Positions 33,265 through 41,673 of a stretch of DNA of 64,000 bases are shown here, piece after piece; position 1 is the first letter of the stretch; the number at the start of each line of letters is the position of its first letter. Origin of the DNA: Anaerolineaceae bacterium (lineage in GTDB: Bacteria > Chloroflexota > Anaerolineae > Anaerolineales > Anaerolineaceae); contig JAURZL010000012.1 of assembly GCA_030653365.1 (NCBI GenBank), positions 83,930 to 147,929 of the forward strand, in the 5' to 3' direction. Made by a program: the position numbers and the translations under genes. The notes beneath the pieces are model-generated. The model was not told where the DNA came from. It saw nothing but the letters and a program-made list of their open reading frames with translations, and made no database searches.

Positions 33265-35589
33265 ATGGTTAAAGCACGGGCGATGCTGGGGGCAGTACGT
33301 GAATATCGATTTTTAGGCAGTGAACTATGGGTGGATTGTGGCGATCCCCACATGCGAGTGACTTTTTTAAAGCCTGACCTGGTTCGTGTACGGATTGTGC
33401 CGGGTGGCGATTTTGAAGAGGAACATAGCTGGGATGTGCCTTTTTCGGATGAAACATTTCAGGCGGTGGAAGTTGATTTACAACAGACCCAACACGCCTT
33501 GTTCCTGAACAGTTCTGCTTTTACTGTGCGAATTGATAAAGATACCGCATTGCTGGAAATGCTGACCACGGATGGCAAGAGCTTCTTCACCGATGCTGTC
33601 TCTCCGGTGTGGGAGGAAAACCGCTACTGGTTTACCAAGCGGATCGAAGACGGCGAGAAATATTATGGATTTGGTGAACGGGCAGGAAGGATGGAAAAGC
33701 AGGGCCAGAGGATGAAAAATTGGGCAACTGATCCGGCTGAACCTCACACGGCTTTTGTAGATCCAATGTATATGGCGGTTCCGGTATATCTGGTGTTGCG
33801 CGAGGATTTTTCCTATGGGGTCTATGTCAACAGCACCTGGGAAAGCAGCTTTGATCTGAGTAAGCGTGGACAATTGCATTTTGAATCAGGCGGAGAAGAG
33901 CTGGATGTCTACATCGCTTATGGTTCGCAACCGCTGGATGTGATTGAGCAATTAAGTGAGCTGTTAGGCCACATGCCTATGCCGCCAAAGTGGGCATTGG
34001 GATACCATCAAAGCCGCTGGAGCTATGGAAGTGATGTGGAAGTACGCAAACTGGTAAATACATTTCGTGAAAAAGAAATTCCCTGTGATGTCATTCATCT
34101 CGATATTGATTATATGGATGACTTTCGGGTGTTCACCTGGAATAGTGAAAAATTCCCCGCCCCCGACAAGCTGATGGCAGATCTGAAACGCAAGAATTAT
34201 CAGGTGGTCACGATCATTGACCCGGGTGTGAAGGTTGATCCACACTTTGCGGTCTATCGGGAAGGCATGGAGAAAGGTTATTTCGTGCGAGATGCGCGCG
34301 GGAAACTCTGTTCGGGGTATGTCTGGCCAGATGAGTCGGTCTTTCCGGATTTCAGCCGTGCGGAAGTGCGCGATTGGTGGGGTGACTGGCAGCATGGACT
34401 GGTGGATCAGGGCGTGAATGGTATCTGGAATGATATGAACGAACCTTCCGTGTTCGAAAAACCTTTCAGCCTGGGCGGTGGCCGGGGAGGGACGCTGCCG
34501 TTGAAAGCTGAACAAGGTGCACCGGAAGAAGTTACCACACATGCAGAGCTGCATAACCTGTACGGGTCGCAGATGGCACAGGCATCCTACGAGGGGATGC
34601 GTAAATCAAAACCAAATGAACGAGCTTTTCACCTGACCCGCTCAGGTTTTGCAGGCGTACAGCGCTGGTCGGCTTCCTGGATGGGTGATAATGGCTCCTG
34701 TTGGGAACATCTTGAGATGTCGATAGGGCAGCTGTTGAATATGGGTATCTCTGGTATACCGTTTGTGGGTGCCGATATTGGCGGCTTTTATGGCAACGCT
34801 ACCCCAGAACTGTACGCACGCTGGATGCAGATTGGGTCATTATACCCATTTTCACGCGGCCATACCTGCATTGGGACAGCTGCGCATGAACCCTGGCAAT
34901 TTGGCGAAGAAGTGGAAGCAATCGCGCGTGACTATCTGACATTGCGCTACCGCCTGATGCCCTATCTGTACTCAGTGTTCTGGAAAGCAAGTAAGCGTGG
35001 GTATCCGATCTGGCGGTCATTGTTTTTGCATTATCCAAATGACATACAAACGCACCATATTGATGATCAGGTTCTGATTGGACGATATCTGATGGCTGCT
35101 CCGATTGTTCGACCCGGACAACGGGCAAGACAGGTGTACCTGCCAGAAGGTGTCTGGTATGACTGGTGGGATGGATATCGTTACGAAGGTGGTCGTTACA
35201 TCCTGGCAGAGGCTCCATTGGAAAAAATGCCGTTGTATGTTCGCGCAGGTGCGGTAATCCCGATGGGCCCAGCCATGCAATTTACAGGTGAGAAGCCGCT
35301 GGATCCGTTGAGTTTGCATTTGTTCCCAGGCGATCAGGCAGAATTTACACTGTATGAGGATGACGGTATCAGCATGGATTACACAAGTGGCGGGTTTGCA
35401 ACAACACGCTACCAGTTACGCGGGGATGATCACACGGCGGAGCTGGAGATTTTTGAGAGAAAAGGCTCATATAATATTCCGGTACGCTCCTTGCATGTCA
35501 TTCTGCGGGATGGACGCCACTACCAACAGAAGCAATTTGTGGATAGCGGCAATGCGCGCGTGGTACAGTTTGAACGCCCGCACGGATAA
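33265..35589 (+). CDS. Alpha-glucosidase, glycoside hydrolase family 31
   Basis: 774 residues with an ideal AGGAGG before the ATG. An N-terminal beta-sandwich precedes the (beta/alpha)8 barrel. The nucleophile Asp is in GIWNDMNEPSVF near residue 391, and the acid/base Asp is in ASWMGDNGSCW near 475. HLDIDYMDDFRVFTW near 285 and RGHTCIGTAAHEPW near 532 match substrate-binding loops. It releases glucose from non-reducing ends of alpha-glucans. There is no signal peptide, so it acts inside the cell on imported or stored oligosaccharides. It is third in the YbjN-nitroreductase-GH31 operon and followed by a terminator. Confidence 0.96.
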   Translation: MVKARAMLGAVREYRFLGSELWVDCGDPHMRVTFLKPDLVRVRIVPGGDFEEEHSWDVPFSDETFQAVEVDLQQTQHALFLNSSAFTVRIDKDTALLEMLTTDGKSFFTDAVSPVWEENRYWFTKRIEDGEKYYGFGERAGRMEKQGQRMKNWATDPAEPHTAFVDPMYMAVPVYLVLREDFSYGVYVNSTWESSFDLSKRGQLHFESGGEELDVYIAYGSQPLDVIEQLSELLGHMPMPPKWALGYHQSRWSYGSDVEVRKLVNTFREKEIPCDVIHLDIDYMDDFRVFTWNSEKFPAPDKLMADLKRKNYQVVTIIDPGVKVDPHFAVYREGMEKGYFVRDARGKLCSGYVWPDESVFPDFSRAEVRDWWGDWQHGLVDQGVNGIWNDMNEPSVFEKPFSLGGGRGGTLPLKAEQGAPEEVTTHAELHNLYGSQMAQASYEGMRKSKPNERAFHLTRSGFAGVQRWSASWMGDNGSCWEHLEMSIGQLLNMGISGIPFVGADIGGFYGNATPELYARWMQIGSLYPFSRGHTCIGTAAHEPWQFGEEVEAIARDYLTLRYRLMPYLYSVFWKASKRGYPIWRSLFLHYPNDIQTHHIDDQVLIGRYLMAAPIVRPGQRARQVYLPEGVWYDWWDGYRYEGGRYILAEAPLEKMPLYVRAGAVIPMGPAMQFTGEKPLDPLSLHLFPGDQAEFTLYEDDGISMDYTSGGFATTRYQLRGDDHTAELEIFERKGSYNIPVRSLHVILRDGRHYQQKQFVDSGNARVVQFERPHG

Positions 35590-35607
35590 TCGAGATTGAT
35601 TAAACAG

Positions 35608-35652
35608 CGCTTTCCGGGTGATGTTCTGCCGACCCGGAAAGCGTTTTGTTTT
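35608..35652 (+). terminator. Strong rho-independent terminator after GH31
   Basis: CGCTTTCCGGGT (35608-35619) pairs perfectly with ACCCGGAAAGCG (35632-35643), loop 12 nt, then TTTTGTTTTT. Confidence 0.93.
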
Positions 35653-35685
35653 TATGATGAGTGATGGATTTGAAGGGAGTTGGAA

Positions 35686-37149
35686 ATGGAAAACCTCATG
35701 ACACCAACGTGGATACACCATGCGATTTTTTACCAGATTTTTCCGGATCGCTTCGCAAAGTCGAAAAAGGTGGTCAAACCAAATAACCTGGAGAGCTGGG
35801 ATTCAGCCCCCAGCGGTCATGGCTATAAGGGTGGCGATTTGTTGGGTGTGGTGGAAAAACTCGATTACCTGCAGGATCTTGGCGTGAATGCACTCTATTT
35901 GAATCCGATCTTCCAATCAGCCAGCAACCACCGTTATCATACCCATGACTACTTTCAGGTAGATCCGATGCTGGGTGGAATCAAAGCTTTGAAAAAACTG
36001 CTGAAAGAAGCGCACAGGCGTAAAATGCATGTCGTCCTGGATGGAGTTTTTAACCATGCCAGCCGTGGATTTTTCCAGTTTAATGACATTCTTGAGAATG
36101 GCGAAAAATCTGCTTATCTGGATTGGTTTGATATTCAAGGCTATCCGTTGAATGCCTATCAGGGTAAACCGAATTATAACTGTTGGTGGAATCTTCCCGC
36201 ACTGCCAGAGTTCAACACCGACAATCCGCAGGTACGGGAGTTTATTTTCTCCGTTGGGAAATACTGGGTGGACCAGGGCATTGATGGTTGGCGGTTGGAT
36301 GTGCCGGGTGAAATTGATGACGATGCCTTCTGGCAGGAATTTCGCCGCGTGGTGAAGCAAGCCAACCCGGAAGCCTATATCACCGGCGAAATCGCGACGG
36401 ATGCCACGCGCTGGCTGAAAGGTGACCAGTTTGATGCGGTGATGAATTACTTGCTTTCCTATGGAATCTGGTTCTTTTTTGGGGGTGAGGATGTTAATCA
36501 GGAACTTTTCGGGCACTGGATCAGAACGCATGCTCCTGATCTGAAAATTCAAAATGTGCAGGATTTTGCTGATTATGTTCAGGGTTTGCTGGAGATGTAT
36601 CCACGCGAAGCTGTGTTGGCACAGATGAACCTTCTGGATAGCCATGATACAGCGCGATTCCTGAGTATTGTGAATGGACGCAAGGATTTGTTACTGCTTG
36701 CAGTGCTGTTCCTGATGACCTATCCCGGAGCACCTTCGATATATTATGGTGATGAGATTGGGTTGGACGGTGGTAATGATCCGGATTGCCGTAAGGCGTT
36801 TCCGTGGGATACCAGTCGCTGGGATAGCCAGATGCTCGGTTTTTACCAGCGTTGTATCAGCATGCGCAAGACGTATCCAGCATTACGTGATGGCGATTTC
36901 AAGGTGCTGTATGCACTTGATCAGGTGATGGTGTATCTACGCAGCAAGGGCGAGGAACAGCTGCTGGTGGCGCTCAATCGCTCGAATGATACGCGGCATG
37001 TGGATGTTGATCTGCAGGGATTGATGCCGGAGAACAGTGTGTTGCAGCATGTGCTGGCAAATGGCGAGATGGTGGTTCAGGGTGGATTTTTACGTGATCT
37101 GGTGATCGCGCCGGTGAGTGGGGTGGTACTTAAGCTGTTGAGCTCTTAG
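35686..37149 (+). CDS. Alpha-amylase-family glycosidase, GH13 (neopullulanase/cyclomaltodextrinase-like)
   Basis: 487 residues from ATG 35686 with GGGAG upstream; TTG 35680 is in frame. Catalytic triad: nucleophile Asp in DGWRLDVPGEI near 205, acid Glu in AYITGEIATDA near 235, transition-state Asp in LLDSHDTARF near 322. GVFNHASRGFF near 120 is conserved region I. It lacks the long N-terminal domain of classic neopullulanases. There is no signal peptide. Together with the GH31 enzyme it would degrade maltodextrins in the cytoplasm. Confidence 0.94.
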   Translation: MENLMTPTWIHHAIFYQIFPDRFAKSKKVVKPNNLESWDSAPSGHGYKGGDLLGVVEKLDYLQDLGVNALYLNPIFQSASNHRYHTHDYFQVDPMLGGIKALKKLLKEAHRRKMHVVLDGVFNHASRGFFQFNDILENGEKSAYLDWFDIQGYPLNAYQGKPNYNCWWNLPALPEFNTDNPQVREFIFSVGKYWVDQGIDGWRLDVPGEIDDDAFWQEFRRVVKQANPEAYITGEIATDATRWLKGDQFDAVMNYLLSYGIWFFFGGEDVNQELFGHWIRTHAPDLKIQNVQDFADYVQGLLEMYPREAVLAQMNLLDSHDTARFLSIVNGRKDLLLLAVLFLMTYPGAPSIYYGDEIGLDGGNDPDCRKAFPWDTSRWDSQMLGFYQRCISMRKTYPALRDGDFKVLYALDQVMVYLRSKGEEQLLVALNRSNDTRHVDVDLQGLMPENSVLQHVLANGEMVVQGGFLRDLVIAPVSGVVLKLLSS

Positions 37150-37194
37150 TACCAATACCTCTTTTAACATACTAGCTGTTAAGAAAAAGAGGGA

Positions 37195-37905
37195 CTGGAA
37201 TTTACAGGATTTTTAGGTGCTTTATAAACTTTCTACTATTGCATCTGGAGAAATTTGGTTGTTCGGTGTTTGATAAATAGGATTTACAGGATTTTAAACC
37301 AATATAAATTTCCAAATGATGCATGATAATAAGATTCACAGGATTATCAATATAAATTTTTATTTGGAAATGGTTTCTTAATCCTTTTAAATTGAAGGCT
37401 CGGTGCACCGAAATTAATCAGAAGACCAACATCAATATTAAAAGCTTCCAGATAGTTTTAGCTTGAGCAAGATGAGCGTTATCTAAAAGGCTAACCGCCT
37501 TAATTTCGACCATAATTTTTTCTTCCACAAAAAAATCAACCCTTCGGGGTCCCAAAGTGTTCTCCCTCATAGAAAATTGGTATTTCCATCTCCCGGACGA
37601 ATGATCATCCTTGCTCTTCCATTTCAATAGCCAGGGTTCGTTGGTAAATTACTTCCTGGAAACCATTTCCAACAATGTTGTGAAATTGCATTGCGCATCC
37701 GATGATTCTCTGCGTTGTCTCCCAATAAATATAATTAATCCTATCCATGCTGCCTCGAGTATGAAATGAAAAAGAATCTAGATTGTTTATTATAGCAATT
37801 GTCCGAAATAATATTCATACCCTTGGCGATTAATTAAATTGACCCAGCTTATCAATTAATTATCCTGATAATCCTGTTTCCTAAATCCTGTAAATCCCAT
37901 TTATT
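37195..37905. repeat. AGGATTTAC-type short repeats flanking the GxxExxY pseudogene
   Basis: Left side: TTTACAGGATTTTTAGG near 37202, GGATTTACAGGATTTT near 37280, ATTCACAGGATTATC near 37333. Right side, inverted: GATAATCCTGTTTCC and AAATCCTGTAAATCCC near 37870-37900. Together with the pseudogene they fill most of the 857-bp gap 37150-38007. The remainder, 37908-38007, shows nothing I can name beyond the SDR ribosome site. Confidence 0.65.
37347..37748 (-). pseudogene. GxxExxY-family protein, decayed
   Basis: Minus strand from ATG 37748: MDRINYIYWETTQRIIGCAM, then HNIVGNGFQEVIYQ (the GxxExxY motif). The frame meets a TGA after AIEMEEQG. It continues in frame as SFVREMEIPIFYEGEHFGT, shifts by one base to RRVDFFVEEKIMVEIKAV, then shifts again to YLEAFNIDVGLLINFGAP and ends at TGA 37347. 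One stop and two frameshifts make a functional product unlikely. The family is of unknown, nuclease-like function. Confidence 0.85.
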
Positions 37906-38007
37906 ATTTATTCATTATACAAAGACTATACAAGAATTGCCTGACTCTCTGCAATCCATATATAATAGGTATAAAATATTAAGATATATTGCTATAACGG
38001 AGAAAAA

Positions 38008-38880
38008 ATGGTAGATATCAACATGATTGGCAAAACCGTCCTGATCACCGGGGCGACAGATGGAATCGGGAAAGAGATGGCGATCGCATTGCAGCGTATG
38101 GGGGCGAATGTGGTGATCGTGGGGCGCAATGCTGCAAAAACCGAAGCTGTCGTGAAGGAGATACGAGTGGGGAATCCAACCGGTGGTTCGGTGGATAGCA
38201 TGGTTGCTGATCTGTCATCATTGGCTGAGATTCGTAGGCTGGCAGCTGAATTCAAAGAAAAGCACGAACGTCTGGATGTGTTGGTCAATAATGCTGGAGC
38301 ATATTTTGCCAAACGATTGATCAGCGTTGATGGCTTTGAAATGACCTTTGCCCTCAATCATCTAAATTATTTCCTCCTGACCAATCTATTGCTGGACATG
38401 ATCAAGTCGAGTGCACCGGCACGGATTGTGAACGTTTCCTCCGGCGCACATGCAATGGGCAAGTTGAATTTTGACAATTTACAAAGCAAGGGCTTTTTTA
38501 TGGGATGGACAGCTTATGGAACTTCAAAGCTGATGAATATTCTGTTCACACGCGAATTAGCACGGCATCTGGAAGGTAGCCATGTCACAGCCAATGTATT
38601 GCATCCCGGTTTTGTAGCGACCAAATTTGGGCATAATAATAAAGGTTTATACAGCAGGTTTGTCAAATGGTCACAAAAGCGGGCATTGACACCTGAACAG
38701 GGTGCTCAGACAAGTATTTATCTGGCATCTTCGCCAGAGGTTGAGGGTGTTAGTGGCGCTTATTTCCATGAGTGTAAAATCGTGCAACCATCGCGGGCAG
38801 CCCAGGATGATGAGGCTGCTAAAAGGTTGTGGGAGGTGAGTCTCGAGTTGGTGGGAGAGACTGAAAAAATCTCCTCCTGA
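38008..38880 (+). CDS. Short-chain dehydrogenase/reductase, retinol-dehydrogenase-like
   Basis: 290 residues. Cofactor motif TGATDGIG (13-20), then VIVGRNAAKTEAV, whose Arg suggests NADP. LDVLVNNAGAYF near 88 stabilises the fold. The catalytic Ser is in IVNVSSGAHAMG near 138 and YxxxK is TAYGTSKLMNI near 165. It oxidises or reduces an alcohol/carbonyl; the substrate is unknown. GGAG precedes the ATG and a strong terminator follows. Confidence 0.93.
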   Translation: MVDINMIGKTVLITGATDGIGKEMAIALQRMGANVVIVGRNAAKTEAVVKEIRVGNPTGGSVDSMVADLSSLAEIRRLAAEFKEKHERLDVLVNNAGAYFAKRLISVDGFEMTFALNHLNYFLLTNLLLDMIKSSAPARIVNVSSGAHAMGKLNFDNLQSKGFFMGWTAYGTSKLMNILFTRELARHLEGSHVTANVLHPGFVATKFGHNNKGLYSRFVKWSQKRALTPEQGAQTSIYLASSPEVEGVSGAYFHECKIVQPSRAAQDDEAAKRLWEVSLELVGETEKISS

Positions 38881-38902
38881 TCATCAAACCTTTTATTCCG
38901 TT

Positions 38903-38932
38903 AGGCTGGCTTTGTAGCCAGTCTTTTTTTTA
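38903..38932 (+). terminator. Rho-independent terminator after the SDR gene
   Basis: AGGCTGGCT (38903-38911) and AGCCAGTCT (38916-38924) around TTGT, then TTTTTTT. Confidence 0.9.
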
Positions 38933-39004
38933 TCCAACTTTTTTCACTTGATTCGGACTCATTAATAAACTATTTAAATGATAGGTATGTTTAAATCATA
39001 GGTA

Positions 39005-39033
39005 TTGACAATTTTATGCCATTAATGTAATAT
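39005..39033 (+). promoter_or_regulatory. Promoter of the padR operon
   Basis: TTGACA (39005-39010), 17-bp spacer, TAATAT (39028-39033): a near-consensus sigma70 promoter. Confidence 0.85.
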
Positions 39034-39048
39034 ATCACAAATGATATA
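39031..39048 (+). promoter_or_regulatory. Probable PadR autoregulatory operator
   Basis: TATATCA-CAAA-TGATATA is a perfect palindrome with 7-bp arms. It overlaps the end of the -10 and the transcription start, 19 bp before the padR ATG. PadR proteins usually bind AT-rich palindromes in their own promoters. Confidence 0.75.
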
Positions 39049-39066
39049 TAGATAAAGAGGTATAAG

Positions 39067-39633
39067 ATGTCGCTCGAACATGCTATTTTAGGATTTTTGA
39101 ATTATGAACCAATGACCGGATACGATATTAAGAAAATGGTCGATTTTTCTGTGTCGCATTTTTGGCCAGCTGTGCAGAGTCAGATTTACAAGACATTGAA
39201 CAGGATGGAAAAAGAAGCCTGGTTAACAGTGGAAACTATTTCACAGGACCCGCGCCCTCCGCGTAAAGTTTATCAATTAACTCAATCAGGACGTGATGAA
39301 TTGTTCCGTTGGTTAAATGAGCCGCAGTCAGCCAGCGAGGTGCGGCTGGCCTGGTTAATCCAGATTTTCTTTGGCGGTAGATTAGAGGATGGTCAGGTGA
39401 TCGCGCTTCTGGAGCATCAATTAACCCTCCAACGTCAACGATTAAAGGGATTCTCATCCATTCCTGAAGAGCATCAAGAAAACATGAAGGATGATGATGA
39501 GAGGGATCGGTTTTTCTGGATGTTGACTGTTGATTTTGGTGTTGCACAGGCATTGGCTCAAGTTAGTTGGTTAGAAAAAGTGATTGAAAATATAAAACAG
39601 GGCGAATACCGCCTACCCACAATTCAAGGATGA
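39067..39633 (+). CDS. PadR-family transcriptional regulator
   Basis: 188 residues. Winged helix: MSLEHAILGFLNYEPMTGYD, then IKKMVDFSVSHFWPAVQSQIYKTL, with the wing ETISQDPRPPRKVYQLTQSG at about 58-77. The C-terminal Vir-type helical domain runs from about 90. It would repress its own operon from the palindrome at the promoter. It overlaps or abuts the Lnt-like gene, so the two are one transcript. Confidence 0.95.
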   Translation: MSLEHAILGFLNYEPMTGYDIKKMVDFSVSHFWPAVQSQIYKTLNRMEKEAWLTVETISQDPRPPRKVYQLTQSGRDELFRWLNEPQSASEVRLAWLIQIFFGGRLEDGQVIALLEHQLTLQRQRLKGFSSIPEEHQENMKDDDERDRFFWMLTVDFGVAQALAQVSWLEKVIENIKQGEYRLPTIQG

Positions 39634-39641
39634 GGATACAC

Positions 39642-41138
39642 ATGAAAAATAATCAACTATCAAACCCAATTCGGGTTGTCATTGGACTGGCTTTATCGGT
39701 GGTTGGTGGTTTGGCTTTTGTACTGGCTTTCCCACCGTATGAAATCTGGCCGTTGGCTTTAATTGGTTATATACCAGTGCTGGTGGCACAATATCGCATC
39801 TTGCCTCCAAAAATTTCTTCACTGGCACCAGCTGTGGGTATCGGGGTCTGGCTTCAGGGTTATTTGGGTCCGGTGTTTGCTCCGATTGGTACATTCATGG
39901 TTTGGTTACCATTGATCGCTGCGGCTCTAAGTTTTTTGACAGACCAGGGATTGCGAAAATTTCATACCAGAACAAATTACCGCTGGTTCGTGCTGAGCGG
40001 GATCACCTCCTGGGCGGGCAGCGAGATGATTCGGCTGTTCATACCCATCGCTGGAACCTGGGCTTTCATTGCTTATCCCTTCTACCGGCAGATCTGGCTG
40101 ATCCAACCAGTCAGTATTTTTGGGATCATTGGGATGGGCATGCTGGTCATGATGGTTAACCATGTGCTGACTTTATTGTTGATGAGTTGGTTGGATCAGC
40201 ACTGGAAATTGAGTGTTGACGCACCGGCACTGGATCCTGGCTTGTTGCGTCGTTGGAAACTGGTGGGCGGGCTTGTCACAACGCTATGGATTGTGCTTAG
40301 CTTGATATTGTTTATCATTCCCCTCGACACCCCTACGCAGAAAGTAGCTGCCATCCAACCCAGCATTTCGCCTATTGTCAGTGCGAATCAAAACCAGGAG
40401 AGTCTGGTGGAACAACTACATACTCGCATGATTGAACAAACACGTGAGGCAGCTGACCAGGGGGCAGAGTTCATTGTCTGGCCGGAAGGGGCATTTCTAT
40501 GGGATCCTCAGGTTGATGATCGGCTAAATCTGACAGGTTTGGCACAAGAGACCGATTCATTTTTAGCTACGGGATACGTTGTGATCATGGATGAAGGCTT
40601 TCGTAACGAAGCGACGGTAATTAACCCGCAAGGTGAATTTCTGGGGGTGTTTGGGAAGGATCACCCGGTGGTATTTGGTGGTGAAACCAGCCTGACGCGT
40701 GGAACTTACCCGGTTTATGATACAGCCATCGGGATGGTCGGAACGATCATTTGTTATGACCTTGATTACACCGATACTGCCCGAAAGCTGGCTAGGCAGG
40801 GTGTTCAATTGGTCGGTGTGCCATCCAATGATTGGGGCAGCATTGCCGAGAAACACTACACCCATGTTGTCTTCCGGGCGGTTGAAAACCGGATTGCCAT
40901 GGTCAAAGCAGATGGTGGATATGACTCGGCGATTATTGATCCGTTTGGTCGGATCCAGGCATTGGCTGCATTTCCAGATGGTGGCGAAGCTACCCTGGTG
41001 GCAGATGTGCAGATGGGTACTGGACGGGGAACCATCACGTCTCGTCTGGGGGATTGGATGGGATGGTTGGCTCTGTCCGGGATGATCTTTTTTACATTTG
41101 CCAGCGGTTGGTTGGTAAAATGTTCGAATAACCCGTAA
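39642..41138 (+). CDS. Apolipoprotein N-acyltransferase-like membrane protein with nitrilase domain
   Basis: 498 residues from ATG 39642, chosen for GAGG 7 nt upstream; ATG 39630 is also in frame and overlaps the padR stop. About six helices occupy the first 225 residues, starting with the Lnt-like LAFPPYEIWPLALIGYIPV. The C-terminal carbon-nitrogen hydrolase domain has the triad Glu in FIVWPEGAFLW near 281, Lys in VFGKDHPV near 339 and Cys in GTIICYDLDYTD near 371. Lnt transfers an acyl chain to the N-terminal Cys of lipoproteins. PadR control and low similarity leave room for another acyl or amide substrate. Confidence 0.8.
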   Translation: MKNNQLSNPIRVVIGLALSVVGGLAFVLAFPPYEIWPLALIGYIPVLVAQYRILPPKISSLAPAVGIGVWLQGYLGPVFAPIGTFMVWLPLIAAALSFLTDQGLRKFHTRTNYRWFVLSGITSWAGSEMIRLFIPIAGTWAFIAYPFYRQIWLIQPVSIFGIIGMGMLVMMVNHVLTLLLMSWLDQHWKLSVDAPALDPGLLRRWKLVGGLVTTLWIVLSLILFIIPLDTPTQKVAAIQPSISPIVSANQNQESLVEQLHTRMIEQTREAADQGAEFIVWPEGAFLWDPQVDDRLNLTGLAQETDSFLATGYVVIMDEGFRNEATVINPQGEFLGVFGKDHPVVFGGETSLTRGTYPVYDTAIGMVGTIICYDLDYTDTARKLARQGVQLVGVPSNDWGSIAEKHYTHVVFRAVENRIAMVKADGGYDSAIIDPFGRIQALAAFPDGGEATLVADVQMGTGRGTITSRLGDWMGWLALSGMIFFTFASGWLVKCSNNP

Positions 41139-41215
41139 GGCGTTTGGCCAAACGCCCGTACAAATGCCAAGCCCGTACAAATGCCAAACGCCAGTAGCAA
41201 TGCCACACGCCCCAA
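41139..41215. repeat. Palindrome and short degenerate repeats downstream of the Lnt-like gene
   Basis: GGCGTTTGGCCAAACGCC (41139-41156) is a perfect 18-bp palindrome right after the stop. It is followed by units of about 18-20 bp related to CCCGTACAAATGCCAAACG, at least three times with drift. There is no T-run, so it is a poor terminator. Confidence 0.7.
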
Positions 41216-41266
41216 CAACCGTGTATAATAAAAAGGGTTGAAATTGAAATTAAGCAGGTGATGAGC

Positions 41267-41671
41267 ATGGAACGAAAAATACGTGTATTAATCGCTAAAC
41301 CCGGGTTGGATGGACATGATCGTGGTGCAAAGCTGATTGCTCGCGCACTTCGCGATGCAGGCATGGAGGTCATTTATACCGGCCTGCGCCAGACGCCACA
41401 GATGATCACGACAGCTGCTTTACAGGAAGACGTCGACATTGTGGGGCTTTCGATCCTTTCCGGAGCGCATATGACACTGGTACCAAGGGTGATCGAAAGC
41501 CTCAAAGAAGCTGGATTGAACGACGTAGCCGTTTTTGTGGGGGGTATCATTCCGGAGGAGGATTGGCCGGCACTGCAGGAGATTGGGGTGAAAGCGGTGT
41601 ATGGTCCGGGGACGACCACAACTCAGGTTATTGAGGATGTACAAAGGCTTGTTGCAGGACAGACGGAGTAA
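41267..41671 (+). CDS. Cobalamin-binding domain protein, methylmalonyl-CoA mutase small/C-terminal type
   Basis: 134 residues from ATG 41267, with AGGTGA five nt upstream. [19 protein letters not shown] at about 8-26 holds the DxHxxG B12-ligand motif. [15 protein letters not shown] near 60 and [15 protein letters not shown] near 89 complete the B12 fold. It supplies the adenosylcobalamin domain for an acyl-CoA mutase whose catalytic subunit is separate. It is coupled to meaB 2 bp downstream. Confidence 0.92.
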   Translation: MERKIRVLIAKPGLDGHDRGAKLIARALRDAGMEVIYTGLRQTPQMITTAALQEDVDIVGLSILSGAHMTLVPRVIESLKEAGLNDVAVFVGGIIPEEDWPALQEIGVKAVYGPGTTTTQVIEDVQRLVAGQTE

Positions 41672-41673
41672 GC

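Noticed and set aside
35917..36645. Long minus-strand open frame (about 240 codons) opposite the GH13 gene
   Set aside because: Antisense shadow of a strongly conserved coding gene; no family resemblance or ribosome site.
40563..41180. Minus-strand open frame of about 205 codons opposite the Lnt-like gene
   Set aside because: Antisense to a conserved catalytic domain and composed of unlikely protein sequence.
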